A stretch of 64,000 nt of DNA, from NCBI GenBank assembly GCA_019637685.1, contig JAHBVF010000010.1, forward strand, positions 62,001 through 126,000, in the 5' to 3' direction. The notes beneath the pieces are model-generated. The model saw nothing but the letters and a program-made list of their open reading frames with translations, made no database searches and was not told the DNA's origin. Within the stretch, counting starts at the first letter, position 1; each line of letters starts with the position of its first letter. The stretch is from Caldilineaceae bacterium. GTDB taxonomy: Bacteria; Chloroflexota; Anaerolineae; Caldilineales; Caldilineaceae. Positions 40,168 through 49,451 of this stretch are shown one piece after another. Made by a program: the position numbers and the translations under genes.

Positions 40168-40658
40168 GTGCAACAGCCTTTCTTGTCTGGAAGTGGGATG
40201 GGGATGGCTGGGATATTCCCAGTTGAAGAGCCACCGGGACTACCCATGACTTTGCGGCAAAATTTGGCCTTTTGACAGCCAGGCCACTGATGCATAATAG
40301 AGGAAACCGGGATTCTGCACAAACCGACAATTTTAGCTTCTGGCTGATCTGACAACGGGCGCAAGCCGACGTATACTGTTGCCTATCGCGCTTCCCGGCA
40401 GCGCGGGGCCTTCGGGCTTGCCGCCCCACTACACAGGGAACTCCACGTGTTTATCCGCACCACCACCTACACATATAATCCGGCCGGAACCTCGGCAACT
40501 GAACGACGAGCATCTGATTCCCCCCCTGCGCCGGCTTCCCGGTTTTGTCAGCTACACCTATGGCCCGAACGCGGCTACCAGGCGGGCTGACTGTCGATCC
40601 ATCCCCGGTCTACGCGGTTGTGCGTCAGATCAACTGAACCTTCACAGGAGACTCTGCT
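40168..40658. other. 491-base divergent intergenic region
   Basis: Lies between the minus-strand aldolase and plus-strand isomerase genes. It holds the promoter listed at 40349, a weaker alternative (TTGACA at 40272 with CATAAT at 40293, 15-base spacing), and nothing else I can assign. Confidence 0.4.
40349..40377 (+). promoter_or_regulatory. Putative promoter for isomerase-amidohydrolase genes
   Basis: CTGACA (40349-40354), 17-base spacer, TATACT (40372-40377), each one base off consensus. It implies a leader of about 275 bases before the isomerase start codon. Confidence 0.5.
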
Positions 40659-41465
40659 ATGCAAATCGGACTCAACTCTGGAACTTTTCCCGCCACCTGG
40701 AATCCAGCCGAAAAGGTGGAAGCCACAGCCCGTGTGGGCGCAACCGGGCTGGAACTCAACATCGACGCCACCCAACTCTGGACGCAACGGGTGCAGGGCG
40801 CGGAGCGACTCAGCCTGCGCGGCCAGGCCCAGGACGCGGGCGTAAAAATTACGTCCCTGTGTATGAATGCCCATTGGGTCTTCAACCTGGCCAGCCCGGA
40901 TGTGCGCATCCGTGACCTGGGCGTCAGTCTGCTGCTGGACGCGATTGTAATGGCCGAAGAGTTGGGCGCGTCCGCGGTGCTGGTCCCCGGCTGCGATATG
41001 GACCAGTCGCCGGAGAACCGGTGGGACCTCTTTCGGGACGGGGTGATGCAGGCCGTGGGCCGGGCCGAAAAGAGCGGCGTGTCCCTGGCCCTGGAAGCCG
41101 TGGGCAAACCCTTTCTCTTTGACACGGCCAGCCTCCTGCGCATGATCGACGACTGCGGCGGTTCGGACAGTCTGGGCATCTATCTGGATGTGGGCAACTC
41201 GGCCCGGGGTGGAATGGACCCGGCCGCGGAGATTCGGGCCGCGGGCCAGCGTTCGGTGCTCTGCCACGTGAAGGACTGGAATCCCAACGATCCGATGGAT
41301 CGCCGGCTGGGCGCGGGCGGGGTCGATTTCCCCCCCGCGCTGGCTGCCCTGGCCGATATCGGCTACGACGGCTATCTGCTGGTCGAGCTGCCGCCGAACC
41401 CATCCGACGGGGATGTGGTCGCCCGCCAGTCGGTGGATTTTCTGAAGCAAGCGCTTGGGGAATAG
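40659..41465 (+). CDS. Sugar phosphate isomerase/epimerase-family TIM barrel
   Basis: 268 residues of the xylose-isomerase-like/AP-endonuclease-2 superfamily. The metal site is readable: Glu in SLALEAVGKP, Asp in GIYLDVGNSA, His in VLCHVKDWNP and Glu near the end in YLLVELPPNP. Such enzymes isomerise or epimerise free sugars, keto-sugars or inositols in the cytoplasm. AGGAG nine bases before the ATG supports the start. It is 54 bases upstream of the amidohydrolase gene and probably co-transcribed with it. The actual sugar is not determined. Confidence 0.85.
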   Translation: MQIGLNSGTFPATWNPAEKVEATARVGATGLELNIDATQLWTQRVQGAERLSLRGQAQDAGVKITSLCMNAHWVFNLASPDVRIRDLGVSLLLDAIVMAEELGASAVLVPGCDMDQSPENRWDLFRDGVMQAVGRAEKSGVSLALEAVGKPFLFDTASLLRMIDDCGGSDSLGIYLDVGNSARGGMDPAAEIRAAGQRSVLCHVKDWNPNDPMDRRLGAGGVDFPPALAALADIGYDGYLLVELPPNPSDGDVVARQSVDFLKQALGE

Positions 41466-41519
41466 AAAGATAGAAGGATTGTAGAATCCGTACCCATCAA
41501 TCCCAGAGAAAGGTATGCC

Positions 41520-42416
41520 ATGCAACCGATTATTGACACCCATCAGCACCTGTGGGATATACAGAAGTTTCGTCTGCCTTGGCTGGCTGGCGCGCCGGCC
41601 CTGGCCCGCAATCACCTGACCCGCGACTATCTGGCCGCCACCGCGGGGCTGGGTGTGGTGAAGGCTATTTATATGGAAGTGGATGTGGCGCCGGAGCAGC
41701 AGGCAGACGAGGCCGACGCGCTGATCGAACTCTGTGCCCAGGCCGACACGCCCACAGTGGCCGCGGTCATCTCAGGGCGGCCCGGCTCGCCGGACTTCGG
41801 CGCGTACATACGGCGCTATGCGCAACACCCGGCGATTGTGGGTGTACGCCAGGTGCTGCACGTGCCAGCGACGCCCCAGGGCTATTGCCTGACGCCCCAA
41901 TTTGTGGAAAACATTCAACTGTTGGGGGCATTGGGCCTGAGCTTTGACATCTGCATGCGCCCCGGCGATCTGGGCGACGGGGTGGAACTGGCCCGGCGTT
42001 GTCCCAATACCCGTTTTGTCGTCGATCACTGCGGCAATGGCAATCCCTATGTGATTGCCGGGAGCGAACCCCTGCCCGCCGACGATCCCTTTGCCCACAG
42101 CCGGGAGCAGTGGATGGACGATATGGCGGCCCTGGCCAGTTTGCCCAATACCATCGCTAAGATTTCCGGTATCATTGCCAGCACCCGCCCCGGCTGGACA
42201 GCCGACGATCTGGCCCCGACGGTCAACCACTGCCTGGACGTTTTCGGCTTTGACCGGGTGGTCTTTGGCGGGGATTGGCCGGTCTGCAATCTGGGCACGG
42301 GCAGTTCCTACGCTGGATGGGTGACAGCCCTGCGCTCGATTGTGGCCGACCGCAGCCCGAAGGAGCAGGCAGCCCTCTTCCACGACAATGCAGTCGCTTT
42401 TTATGGACTGGAATGA
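41520..42416 (+). CDS. Amidohydrolase-2 family lactonase, L-fuconolactonase-like
   Basis: 298 residues of the COG3618 group of metal-dependent hydrolases. The HxH start is DTHQHLWD (residues 6-13), with GVRQVLHVP, LSFDICMRP, FVVDHCGNGNP and the late aspartate in FGGDWPVCNLGT. Characterised members hydrolyse sugar lactones such as L-fucono- or L-rhamnono-lactone. Given two fucosidases and sugar-acid dehydratases nearby, conversion of L-fuconolactone to L-fuconate is the favoured role. AAAGG precedes the ATG. A 23-bp palindrome follows the stop codon. Confidence 0.8.
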   Translation: MQPIIDTHQHLWDIQKFRLPWLAGAPALARNHLTRDYLAATAGLGVVKAIYMEVDVAPEQQADEADALIELCAQADTPTVAAVISGRPGSPDFGAYIRRYAQHPAIVGVRQVLHVPATPQGYCLTPQFVENIQLLGALGLSFDICMRPGDLGDGVELARRCPNTRFVVDHCGNGNPYVIAGSEPLPADDPFAHSREQWMDDMAALASLPNTIAKISGIIASTRPGWTADDLAPTVNHCLDVFGFDRVVFGGDWPVCNLGTGSSYAGWVTALRSIVADRSPKEQAALFHDNAVAFYGLE

Positions 42417-42419
42417 AAA

Positions 42420-42467
42420 TGAGTAGTGCGTGGTGCGTGTACCAGTACACGCACCACGCACTACTCA
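42420..42467. terminator. 23-bp perfect palindrome between convergent genes
   Basis: Arms 42420-42442 and 42445-42467 are perfect inverted repeats with only two bases between them. The arm contains the direct repeat GTGCGTG GTGCGTG. It sits 4 bases after the amidohydrolase stop and before the convergent dehydrogenase stop. Confidence 0.6.
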
Positions 42468-42510
42468 CAAAAAACCAGCCAGTGACAATGCAGATCGGCT
42501 CGTACTCTTT

Positions 42511-43521
42511 CTATTCCCAGGGCAGGGCTACCCCCAGCCGGCCACAGGCGGCCTTGGCCGCGGCCTGCTCCATCTCCCCATAGCGGATCCCCTGGCGGCG
42601 GTGCAGGGCCAGCCGCTCTTCCTCAATCGCGCCGGGCAGCAGAGAACGGTCTGTGCCCGGCATGGGCGTGTACGTCTCCCCAATGTCCCGCACCATCCGG
42701 TCGGTCTCGGCCCGAAAGATCGCCTCTGGAACCACCGCGTCGATGTGAATCGCCAGCACCATTCCCCCGTTGCGCGCGGTGGGCCACTGGGCCACAGTTT
42801 CGTCCGAGAGGGTGAAGCCGGTCAGCCCGCCCCCCATCAGACTGGCGATCGCGCCGTAGCCGATGCTCTTGAAAAAGGCCGCGGGGATCATGGAAAAGAG
42901 CGCTTCGTATTCTGGCCCCCGCTGGTCGTCGGCCAGAATGCAGGTGGCCGCGTCCAGCACCACCGGCGGGCCGTCCTGCCCAGGCACCGCGAAGCAGATG
43001 GGTGGATTGCCGAAATAGCCCAGATGGGCGTCGGGGTTGGGACCGCCCCCGTCGTTGCCGTAGCGTCCCTGGTTCCGGTAGCCCTGGACCGAAAAGCCGA
43101 TGCAGCCCTGCTCCATACACAGCCGCGCGTAGTGGCCGCCAGAGCCGTAGTGGCCGCAATAGCGCACCAGCCCCATGCCGATGCCCACTTCTTTGGCTTT
43201 AGCAATCGCGCCTTCGGTTGCGCGTAGCATCGGCACGTAGCCCAGGCCGCCGTCCCCGTCGTAGACAACTGCCGTGGGCGTTTCGTGGACCTGGCGGATG
43301 TGCGGTCGGGGGTTGAGTTTGCCATTGGCCAGCGATTGACAATAGCCGTTGACCGCGCGGGTTCCGTGGCTGCGCACCCCGCGCAGGTCCGAATTGACAA
43401 GCAGACGGCTGATGGCAGCGGCGTCAGCCGTGTCCATTCCCACCTTTTCAAAGCAGGCTGTGGCATAGGCGAGCAGGCTCTCTTCCGAGACGAGGACGAA
43501 ATTTTCCGGCGGGTTGTTCAT
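42511..43521 (-). CDS. Ldh-family NAD(P)-dependent oxidoreductase (malate/L-lactate dehydrogenase type 2)
   Basis: 336 residues of the YiaK/ComC/AllD fold, unrelated to classic Rossmann lactate dehydrogenases. Family marks are SDLRGVRSHGTRAV with the catalytic His about residue 53, GDGGLGYVP, and VRYCGHYGSGGHYARL. Relatives reduce or oxidise 2-keto acids including sulfolactate, ureidoglycolate and 2,3-diketogulonate. In this island it may handle a keto sugar acid or lactate, a fucose-breakdown product. CAGGAA precedes the ATG. It is downstream of the sulfatase gene on the same strand, with a 168-base gap. Confidence 0.88.
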   Translation of the reverse strand: MNNPPENFVLVSEESLLAYATACFEKVGMDTADAAAISRLLVNSDLRGVRSHGTRAVNGYCQSLANGKLNPRPHIRQVHETPTAVVYDGDGGLGYVPMLRATEGAIAKAKEVGIGMGLVRYCGHYGSGGHYARLCMEQGCIGFSVQGYRNQGRYGNDGGGPNPDAHLGYFGNPPICFAVPGQDGPPVVLDAATCILADDQRGPEYEALFSMIPAAFFKSIGYGAIASLMGGGLTGFTLSDETVAQWPTARNGGMVLAIHIDAVVPEAIFRAETDRMVRDIGETYTPMPGTDRSLLPGAIEEERLALHRRQGIRYGEMEQAAAKAACGRLGVALPWE

Positions 43522-43689
43522 TGGGTCTGTTCCTGTTTTCTTATGGGGGATGGGAAATCAGCGATATTGCTCCACGCCCAGGCGCGGGGCCGCGGCGGTG
43601 GGTTCGTCGTATTGGGCAGGTTGCAGCGGGATGCCCCGCTTCGTTCCCTGGGAGCTGCGGGCAGGGAAAGGTAAGGGATCGGGCCTCCT

Positions 43690-45108
43690 TTATGCGCCGC
43701 GCGCGGATGGGTGGTCGTAGGGCACGTCACCCACTTGGGCCTGCAAGCGATGCAGTTCCTCGGTCAGTGCGGCTTTGACGCTGGCATAGGCCGGGTCGTG
43801 GTAGACGCTCTTCAACTCATACGGGTCCGCGTCCAGATCGAACATCTCCCATTCCGGCTCTTTGGGATCGTCCAGCGAACCGGGCGTTCCAAGCGCGTCC
43901 GCGTAGTAGTAAATGAGTTTGTGGTGCAGGGTGCGCACGCCGTAGTGGGCGTAGACGTGATGGTGGGCCAGGTGCATCCAATAGCGATAGTACATGGAAG
44001 TCTGCCAGCCGTCCGGTGTTGTGCCTCCCAGCAGGGAGCGGAAGCTACTGCCCTGGAAATCGTCAGGGATGGCAACCCCCGCGTAGTCCAGAAATGTGGG
44101 CGCGAAGTCCACATTCAGAATCATCTGCTCGTTGGCAGACCCTGCCGCGATGGAGCGGGGGTGGCGGATGATAAAGGGCATCCGTAGGGATTCCTCGTAC
44201 ATAAAGCGTTTGTCATACCAGCCGTGATCCCCCAGGAAAAAGCCCTGATCCGAGGTGTAGACGACAATTGTGTTGTCGGCCAATCCTTCGGCTTCCAGCC
44301 AGTCCAGCAGTCGCCCCACATTGTCGTCAATCGAGGCCACGCAGCGCAGATAGTCTTTGATGTAGCGCTGGTACTTCCACTTCTTCTCCTCCTCCGGTGT
44401 CAGCCCTTCCGGCGTGGGCTGCTTGAGATCGGTCAGGGTCATATCCCGGTCGATGCGCATTTTGGCGGCAGCCGCGGCCGCGGCCCGGTTGCTGTAGTCG
44501 TCGTTGAAGGTTTCCGGGTAGGGAATCTCTTCATCTTCGTATAGCGCCGCGTGCTTCTCATCCGGCTCCCAGGGGCGGTGGGGGGCTTTGTGGTGGCACA
44601 TCAGAAAGAAGGGGCGATTCGGGTCCCGCTGCTGCAACCAGTCCAGAGAAAAGTCAGTGATCAGGTCCGTGGCGTAGCCGGGAAAAGTCTTGCGCTCGCC
44701 CATTTCGATCATCTCCGGGTTGTGATACAACCCCTGGCCCGGCAGCACATTCCAGTAGTCGAAGCCGGTCGGGTCCGCGTCACCCCCGTGGCCCAGATGC
44801 CACTTGCCCACAATCGCGGTCTGGTAGCCCGCGGCCTGGAGCAGTTTGGGCATTGTCACCTGGCGTCCGTCCAGGCGGGAATCCAGGGTCGTCACGCCGT
44901 TGATGTGATTGTACGTGCCGGTCAGAATCACGGCGCGGCTGGGGGTGCAGATGGAATTGGTGCAAAAGCAGTTGTCGAAACGCATCCCGCCATCGGCAAT
45001 CCGGTCCAGATTGGGCGTGCGGTTGATGCGGCTGCCATAGCAGCTCATGGCGTGGGACGCGTGGTCGTCGGACATTATATAAAGAATGTTCGGTCTGGGG
45101 TCGGGCAT
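43690..45108 (-). CDS. Cys-type sulfatase (alkaline-phosphatase superfamily)
   Basis: 472 residues. The metal-binding start NILYIMSDDHASH (Asp14-Asp15) and the formylglycine motif CTPSR at residues 54-58, followed by AVILTG, identify a type I sulfatase whose Cys54 must be converted to formylglycine. TAIVGKWHLGHGG and YTSDQGFFLGDHGWYDKRFMYEESLRMP are further family blocks. It cleaves sulfate esters, probably from a sulfated sugar. No signal peptide is seen, so it may act on imported oligosaccharides. No maturase gene (FGE or anSME) is in the window. AGGAG lies seven bases before the ATG. It faces a divergent gene across 131 bases. Confidence 0.92.
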   Translation of the reverse strand: MPDPRPNILYIMSDDHASHAMSCYGSRINRTPNLDRIADGGMRFDNCFCTNSICTPSRAVILTGTYNHINGVTTLDSRLDGRQVTMPKLLQAAGYQTAIVGKWHLGHGGDADPTGFDYWNVLPGQGLYHNPEMIEMGERKTFPGYATDLITDFSLDWLQQRDPNRPFFLMCHHKAPHRPWEPDEKHAALYEDEEIPYPETFNDDYSNRAAAAAAAKMRIDRDMTLTDLKQPTPEGLTPEEEKKWKYQRYIKDYLRCVASIDDNVGRLLDWLEAEGLADNTIVVYTSDQGFFLGDHGWYDKRFMYEESLRMPFIIRHPRSIAAGSANEQMILNVDFAPTFLDYAGVAIPDDFQGSSFRSLLGGTTPDGWQTSMYYRYWMHLAHHHVYAHYGVRTLHHKLIYYYADALGTPGSLDDPKEPEWEMFDLDADPYELKSVYHDPAYASVKAALTEELHRLQAQVGDVPYDHPSARGA

Positions 45109-45153
45109 GATTGGCTCCTGTCTGTTTATCTTCGGAAATATATGTGCAAATTA

Positions 45154-45182
45154 TTGACAAAAATAAAACTTCGGTGTACTAT
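45154..45182 (+). promoter_or_regulatory. Promoter of SRPBCC-hydrolase pair
   Basis: TTGACA (45154-45159), 17-base A-rich spacer, TACTAT (45177-45182). Predicted start about 50 bases before the first ATG. Confidence 0.6.
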
Positions 45183-45239
45183 CTTCGCATAATCAACTGG
45201 CGTTTGTTTTCTTACGTCGTCTCTTTCCGGAGTAGAGGT

Positions 45240-45672
45240 ATGCCTACCTTTGCCACATCCTTTAATGTAGCCGCACCCCTGGAAGCCGTCGCTGCCTTTC
45301 ACGAGGACACGCGCGCCCTGAAAAAGCTCAACCCGCCGCCCATTGTTGTCCAGTTGCATCGGGTCGATCTCCGAGTTTACCCTCTGGATGGGGCCGCTGC
45401 CTATCCGCTGGCGGGCGGTTCACAGCGAAGTTGGCCCCCGCGGCTTCACCGACACGCAAGAGGCTGGGCCACTGGCCTACTGGAAACACACCCACGCCTT
45501 CGCCGCGGTGGACGCCCATACCACACGTGTCAGCGAACACATCGAATACAAATATGCACCGGGGCTGAAAGGGCTGCTTAGCCGTCTGCTCTTTGGCAAG
45601 CCGGGCTTGACATTCCTTTTCGCCTGGCGCGCCTGGGCCACCCGCCGCGCCGTAGAAGGTAAATCCCAATGA
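45240..45672 (+). pseudogene. Frameshifted SRPBCC-family protein
   Basis: Two overlapping frames make one recognisable SRPBCC (START-like ligand-binding) protein. The first frame gives MPTFATSFNVAAPLEAVAAFHEDTRALKKL and ends matching at about VVQLHRVD (near 45365). The second frame resumes with SEFTLWMGPLPIRWRAVHSEV and runs to the stop at 45672 (TQEAGPLAYWKHTHAF, VSEHIEYKYAPGLKGLL). A short deletion of several codons plus a frame change between about 45362 and 45380 explains this, so the gene is broken or the assembly has an error there. Ribosome site and promoter are intact, and the hydrolase start overlaps its stop. Confidence 0.7.
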
Positions 45673-46403
45673 AACGTCTGCGCATCTTTCTGATTGGATT
45701 TCTGGTACTGCTGCTGGTTGCTGGCGGTGCGTTTGTTGCCTGGGCCGAGACGCCTCTGGGGCCTATGCCCGAAGCCGTCGCCGCCCTGGAAAGTAACGCC
45801 GAAGTGACGGTACAGACCGAACCCTGGCTGCTCTTTGCCCCTGGGGAACAGATGCCAGCCATTGGTCTGATATTCTATCCTGGCGGTCGAGTGGACCCCC
45901 GCAGCTATGCACCCGCGGCCCGTGCCATCGCGGCCCAGGGCTATCTGGTGGTGATTCCGCCGGTTCCGCTCAATCTGGCTCTCTTTGCGCCGGACATCGC
46001 CGCGGATGTGATAGCGGCCAATCCGGCCATCAAACGCTGGTTTGTGGGTGGCCACTCTTTGGGCGGAGCCATGGCGGCTGACTTCGCCTATAAAAACCCG
46101 GAACTGGTGGACGGCCTTGTCCTGTGGGCCAGCTATCCCGCGGGCAACAGCGACTTTAGTACGCGTCCGGATTTTCCGATTCTCTCCGTCTTTGGCTCGC
46201 TGGATATGGGGCTGGAAGGTATCGAAGCCAGCCGAACGCTCCTGCCTTCCAGCGTCGATTGGGTGGAGATCGCTGGCGGCAATCATGCCCAGTGCGGCTG
46301 GTACGGCTCCCAGCCGGGGGACAACCCGGCGACAATCAGCCGGGAGGATCAGCAGGCCCAACTGATTGCCGCTACAGTGGGCTTTCTGGCGGCCCATCGC
46401 TGA
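45669..46403 (+). CDS. Secreted or anchored alpha/beta hydrolase
   Basis: 244 residues. An N-terminal signal-anchor (IFLIGFLVLLLVAGGAFVAWA) is followed by an alpha/beta-hydrolase domain of the short, lid-less type: oxyanion region IGLIFYPGGRVDPRSYAP, nucleophile elbow GGHSLGGAMA, an acidic residue around VFGSLDMGLEG and catalytic His in EIAGGNHAQCGWYG. Substrate unknown; esterase or lipase-like activity is plausible. The start codon overlaps the stop of the broken SRPBCC gene (ATGA), so translation may have been coupled to it. A long palindrome follows the stop. Confidence 0.82.
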   Translation: MKRLRIFLIGFLVLLLVAGGAFVAWAETPLGPMPEAVAALESNAEVTVQTEPWLLFAPGEQMPAIGLIFYPGGRVDPRSYAPAARAIAAQGYLVVIPPVPLNLALFAPDIAADVIAANPAIKRWFVGGHSLGGAMAADFAYKNPELVDGLVLWASYPAGNSDFSTRPDFPILSVFGSLDMGLEGIEASRTLLPSSVDWVEIAGGNHAQCGWYGSQPGDNPATISREDQQAQLIAATVGFLAAHR

Positions 46404-46407
46404 CTTT

Positions 46408-46475
46408 GCTGCGTGCTACGTGCTACGTGAGATCGCCGAACGATCTCACGTAGCGCGTAGCACGTAGCACGCAGC
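46408..46475. terminator. Long imperfect palindrome between convergent genes
   Basis: The left arm 46408-46435 (GCTGCGTGCTACGTGCTACG, then TGAGATCG) pairs with 46441-46475; the right arm has one extra 7-base CTACG-type unit, so the arms differ by one repeat unit. It closes the hydrolase gene and lies just before the convergent GHL6-like gene end. Confidence 0.55.
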
Positions 46476-46480
46476 GCTCC

Positions 46481-48517
46481 TCACGCGAAGCTCATCTCCA
46501 CCATCTGATGCCCATTCAGCCGCGGCAGCAGAAAATTCATCCGGCCACCCACGGCCACAAACTTTAGCTCCTCCCCCTCCGGCGCGGTGCGAATGCTCTT
46601 GACTGGGCCAGGCACGTTCAGCGAAACGGCCAGATCGTGCAGGGGAATCACATCCTCAATCACATCAAAATCCAGTCCCCGCCGCTCCGGGATGTAGTGG
46701 AGCAGGTGGACGATCCAGCGGTTCTGCTCGTCCTGGGCGTTGATGGCTGTGACCAGACTGCTCGGCCCCTGATGGCGCAGGAGCGGATCGGGCAGGAGCA
46801 GGTCCAGCGCGTTGAGCAACAGCAGCTTGCACCAGCGGGGCGCGTTCTGGTTGTACTGGCGGAAAATGGGGTGGGCAAAGTGGATGACATTGCCCGTTCT
46901 GGTCACCGCCGGGCCAGCCACATCGCCGGTGGAGGGTGTCTGCCGGTGGGAGCAGAAGTGACGCCAGGTGCGGTCGAAGTAGGCGGGGACGACGCTGGCA
47001 AGCACCTCTGCATCTTCCCCGGCACGGATGGGCAGACTTCGCATATACATCACATATTCCGTCTCCCGCAATCCTTTGGCCAGCGCACCTTCGGCCAGCA
47101 GATAGTCCACGTAGTCGCCTTTGGCAAAGTTGCGCCCGGCCACGGGCTGACCGCTCTCATCTGTGGGTCCGTCTCCGGTCTTTTCCACACCCCAGGCCGG
47201 GAGGGCAAAGTCGCTGCCGTCGGGCTGTAGCCCGGCCTGGAAGGATGCGATGACCCGTCCTCCGTTGGCGATATACTGCGCCACTTTGGCAGCCAAGCGC
47301 GGGCCGAAGGGCGCAATGTCGGGCAGAATCAGCACCCGATAGGCTTCAAAATCCCCCCGGCTGTCCAGGATATCGAACTGGTGGCCGCCCTCCGTCAACA
47401 TCCGAATCGCGCCCAGTGTCTCCGGGGTCAAGCGCTGGCCGGTGAATTCCTCCGGTGTGAAGAGGCCGATGTCTGTGACCGGCCGCGCGCCCGCGCACCA
47501 CGGCTCTTTCTTCTCCACCTCCGCGTAGACCGCACCCACCAGATCGTAGGTGGCCTGATCCTTGCGCCCGGTGGGATGCAACTGATCGCCGATAGAACAT
47601 TTGGCGTTGAGGGCGAGCATCTGGAAGCACTCGAACTGGAGCGCGGCCTCGTTTTTGTAGGAGTGAAAGTCGCCCCAGGATGTGTGGAATTTGCCGGTCA
47701 TGCCCAGGCAGTCGTTGCCCAGGGTGCGGGCGTAGCGCTGGGCCAGGGGAAAGTGGAGATAGCCCCAGCCGCCGCTGGGCAGGGATTCCAGCTCCCAGTG
47801 GCTGAATTCCTCCTGGGCCTCCCAGTGACGGGGGCCGATGTGGCCGGCGTTGTAGAAGATTGTGGCCTCCGCGCTGTAGCCGCGAACGTGGCTGCTCAGT
47901 TCCCGCTGGAAACGGTTGATCACCTGGCGGCCAAAGGCGCGGCGGGATTCCCCATCCGACGGGTCGAAGCCCCGTTCCAACATCTCTCGGCGGCAATAGG
48001 CGCAGGAACAGTCCTGGTCCCCCACAATATCGAAGAAGAAACCGTCCACCGCGGGCAGCGTCTCGAACATTTCGGTTATATGTGCTCTGAGAAAGTCCAC
48101 GTAGGGAGTGTTGACACAGAGCCGGGCGTAGAAACCGGCCTCGTAGGGCTTCTGTCCGACGATTGCGCCGTCCGGCGTGACCTGCACCCATTCCGGGTGT
48201 TCCTGCGCGGTGAAGTAGTCCCACTGGATTGTCGTGTAGATGGGCACGCGGATGTCGCGGGCGTGGGCGGCTTCGATCTGCTCGGCCAGCAGATTGCGGG
48301 TCAGGTGGGGGTGGCGGCGTTCCGGGTTGGCCGCGGTGTCGTAGTAGATCATCCCGTGATGGCAGCGAGCAAAACAGGTGATGGAGTTCACATGGGCGTC
48401 GGCCAACATCTGCGCCCAGGCATCGGCGTCGAATTCCGAGCCGATGCCGACGATCTGCTCGGAGGTGTGGAAATCCAGGTGGATTTGGCGGTAGCGCAGG
48501 AAGTCGGACTGGCTCAT
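46481..48517 (-). CDS. GHL6-like putative glycoside hydrolase with beta-galactosidase trimerisation-type domain
   Basis: 678 residues. The N-terminal half is a TIM-barrel hydrolase-like domain (LDFHTSEQIVGIGSEFD, HHGMIYYDT, PIYTTIQWDYF, VDGFFFDIVGDQDCSC AYCRREM), the pattern of hypothetical glycosyl hydrolase 6 proteins; Asp in FFFDIVGDQD is a likely catalytic residue. Residues about 345-540 resemble the flavodoxin-like trimerisation domain of GH42 enzymes (LILPDIAPFGPRLAAKVAQYIANGGRVIASF). The C-terminus is a beta domain. No signal peptide. Families of this type occur with fucosidases and sulfatases, and some GH29-like relatives exist; the true substrate is not established. Confidence 0.7.
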   Translation of the reverse strand: MSQSDFLRYRQIHLDFHTSEQIVGIGSEFDADAWAQMLADAHVNSITCFARCHHGMIYYDTAANPERRHPHLTRNLLAEQIEAAHARDIRVPIYTTIQWDYFTAQEHPEWVQVTPDGAIVGQKPYEAGFYARLCVNTPYVDFLRAHITEMFETLPAVDGFFFDIVGDQDCSCAYCRREMLERGFDPSDGESRRAFGRQVINRFQRELSSHVRGYSAEATIFYNAGHIGPRHWEAQEEFSHWELESLPSGGWGYLHFPLAQRYARTLGNDCLGMTGKFHTSWGDFHSYKNEAALQFECFQMLALNAKCSIGDQLHPTGRKDQATYDLVGAVYAEVEKKEPWCAGARPVTDIGLFTPEEFTGQRLTPETLGAIRMLTEGGHQFDILDSRGDFEAYRVLILPDIAPFGPRLAAKVAQYIANGGRVIASFQAGLQPDGSDFALPAWGVEKTGDGPTDESGQPVAGRNFAKGDYVDYLLAEGALAKGLRETEYVMYMRSLPIRAGEDAEVLASVVPAYFDRTWRHFCSHRQTPSTGDVAGPAVTRTGNVIHFAHPIFRQYNQNAPRWCKLLLLNALDLLLPDPLLRHQGPSSLVTAINAQDEQNRWIVHLLHYIPERRGLDFDVIEDVIPLHDLAVSLNVPGPVKSIRTAPEGEELKFVAVGGRMNFLLPRLNGHQMVEMSFA

Positions 48518-48620
48518 TGAGGGAAGTCTCCTGTGGGGTTAGACAGAAATGACAGTCTGTAGACAGCGGGCGACCGACGGCGATCGTCGGTCGTCCGCTA
48601 TTTACAGATAACTTAGCACA

Positions 48621-48690
48621 ATGTCAACAAAGTTTCGCGGGCGTAGAAGTTCGACTTTTCTAAAAAGTCGAACTTCTGTCTTTGTTTCCG
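48621..48690. repeat. GTTCGACTTTT palindromic element, copy 2
   Basis: The same 15-bp stem (48645-48659 with 48663-48677) and AACAAAGTT/CTTTGTTTCCGG outer parts as at 16621, here in the opposite orientation when flanks are compared. It lies between the aldolase and GHL6-like genes. Confidence 0.75.
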
Positions 48691-48692
48691 GT

Positions 48693-49451
48693 CTACTTCC
48701 GCAGATCAGCCAAATATCCGTTCAGCGCCTGCACACCGTAGGCCAGGGGATTGCCCACATTCATAAAACGATAGCCCCAGGCCAGCTTCTGTTTGATTTC
48801 ATTCACATCCATCAGTGTCGTCCCCGCGGGGATGCCTTTTTCGGCCAGAATTTTGGGAAACTCCCGCATAATTTCCTGCAGGCCAGGGTCCTGCATTTGG
48901 GTGATGACGCCCAGCGAGGCGGACATATCCATCGGCCCCACAAAGAGTACATCAATGCCGGGCACGGCCGCGATCTCCTCGATATTGTCGTAGGCTTCCC
49001 GGCTTTCGATCTGCACAATCAGAACCGTCTCGTCATTGGCCGTGCGGATGGCGTGATTCCAGTCTACCCCGGCCAGATTGGGCCAACTGGGCGAAACACC
49101 CCGCGCGCCTTTGGGGGGATAGAAGGCGTACTCCACGGCGCGGGCCGCTTCCTCCGCGTTGCTCACCTGGGGAACCATTACTGCCACCGCGCCCACGTCA
49201 TAGGCTTTTTTGATCAGCGCGGGATCGTTCCACGCCACCCGGATCATCGGGGCCACGCCATTCTGGCGCGCAATGACCGGAATCATATCCAGGCTCTCGG
49301 TGGCATAGGGGGCGTGCTCGGTGTCGATCCACAGAAAATCGATATCGGCCTTGCAGGCGGACGCGGCCACGCCAGATGTGGGGGCAGACAGGGCCGTGCC
49401 CAGAACCGTCTGGCCGTTGCGCAGCTTTTCTTTCAGGGGATTGGGGTACAC
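48693..49451 (-). CDS. HpcH/HpaI aldolase (2-keto-3-deoxy-sugar-acid aldolase)
   Basis: 252 residues, the canonical length, from a GTG at 49451 with GAAAGGA seven bases upstream; the frame extends 20 codons further but those residues are not conserved. Motifs: ADIDFLWIDTEHAPYA (catalytic His), VAPMIRVAWNDPALIKKAYDVGA, VPQVSNAEEA, VLIVQIESREAYDNIEEIAAVPG (metal Glu) and VLFVGPMDMSASLG (metal Asp). It cleaves 2-keto-3-deoxy acids to pyruvate and an aldehyde such as lactaldehyde or glyceraldehyde. It fits the last step of the non-phosphorylative fucose route better than the longer aldolase at 39277. Confidence 0.9.
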   Translation of the reverse strand: MYPNPLKEKLRNGQTVLGTALSAPTSGVAASACKADIDFLWIDTEHAPYATESLDMIPVIARQNGVAPMIRVAWNDPALIKKAYDVGAVAVMVPQVSNAEEAARAVEYAFYPPKGARGVSPSWPNLAGVDWNHAIRTANDETVLIVQIESREAYDNIEEIAAVPGIDVLFVGPMDMSASLGVITQMQDPGLQEIMREFPKILAEKGIPAGTTLMDVNEIKQKLAWGYRFMNVGNPLAYGVQALNGYLADLRK

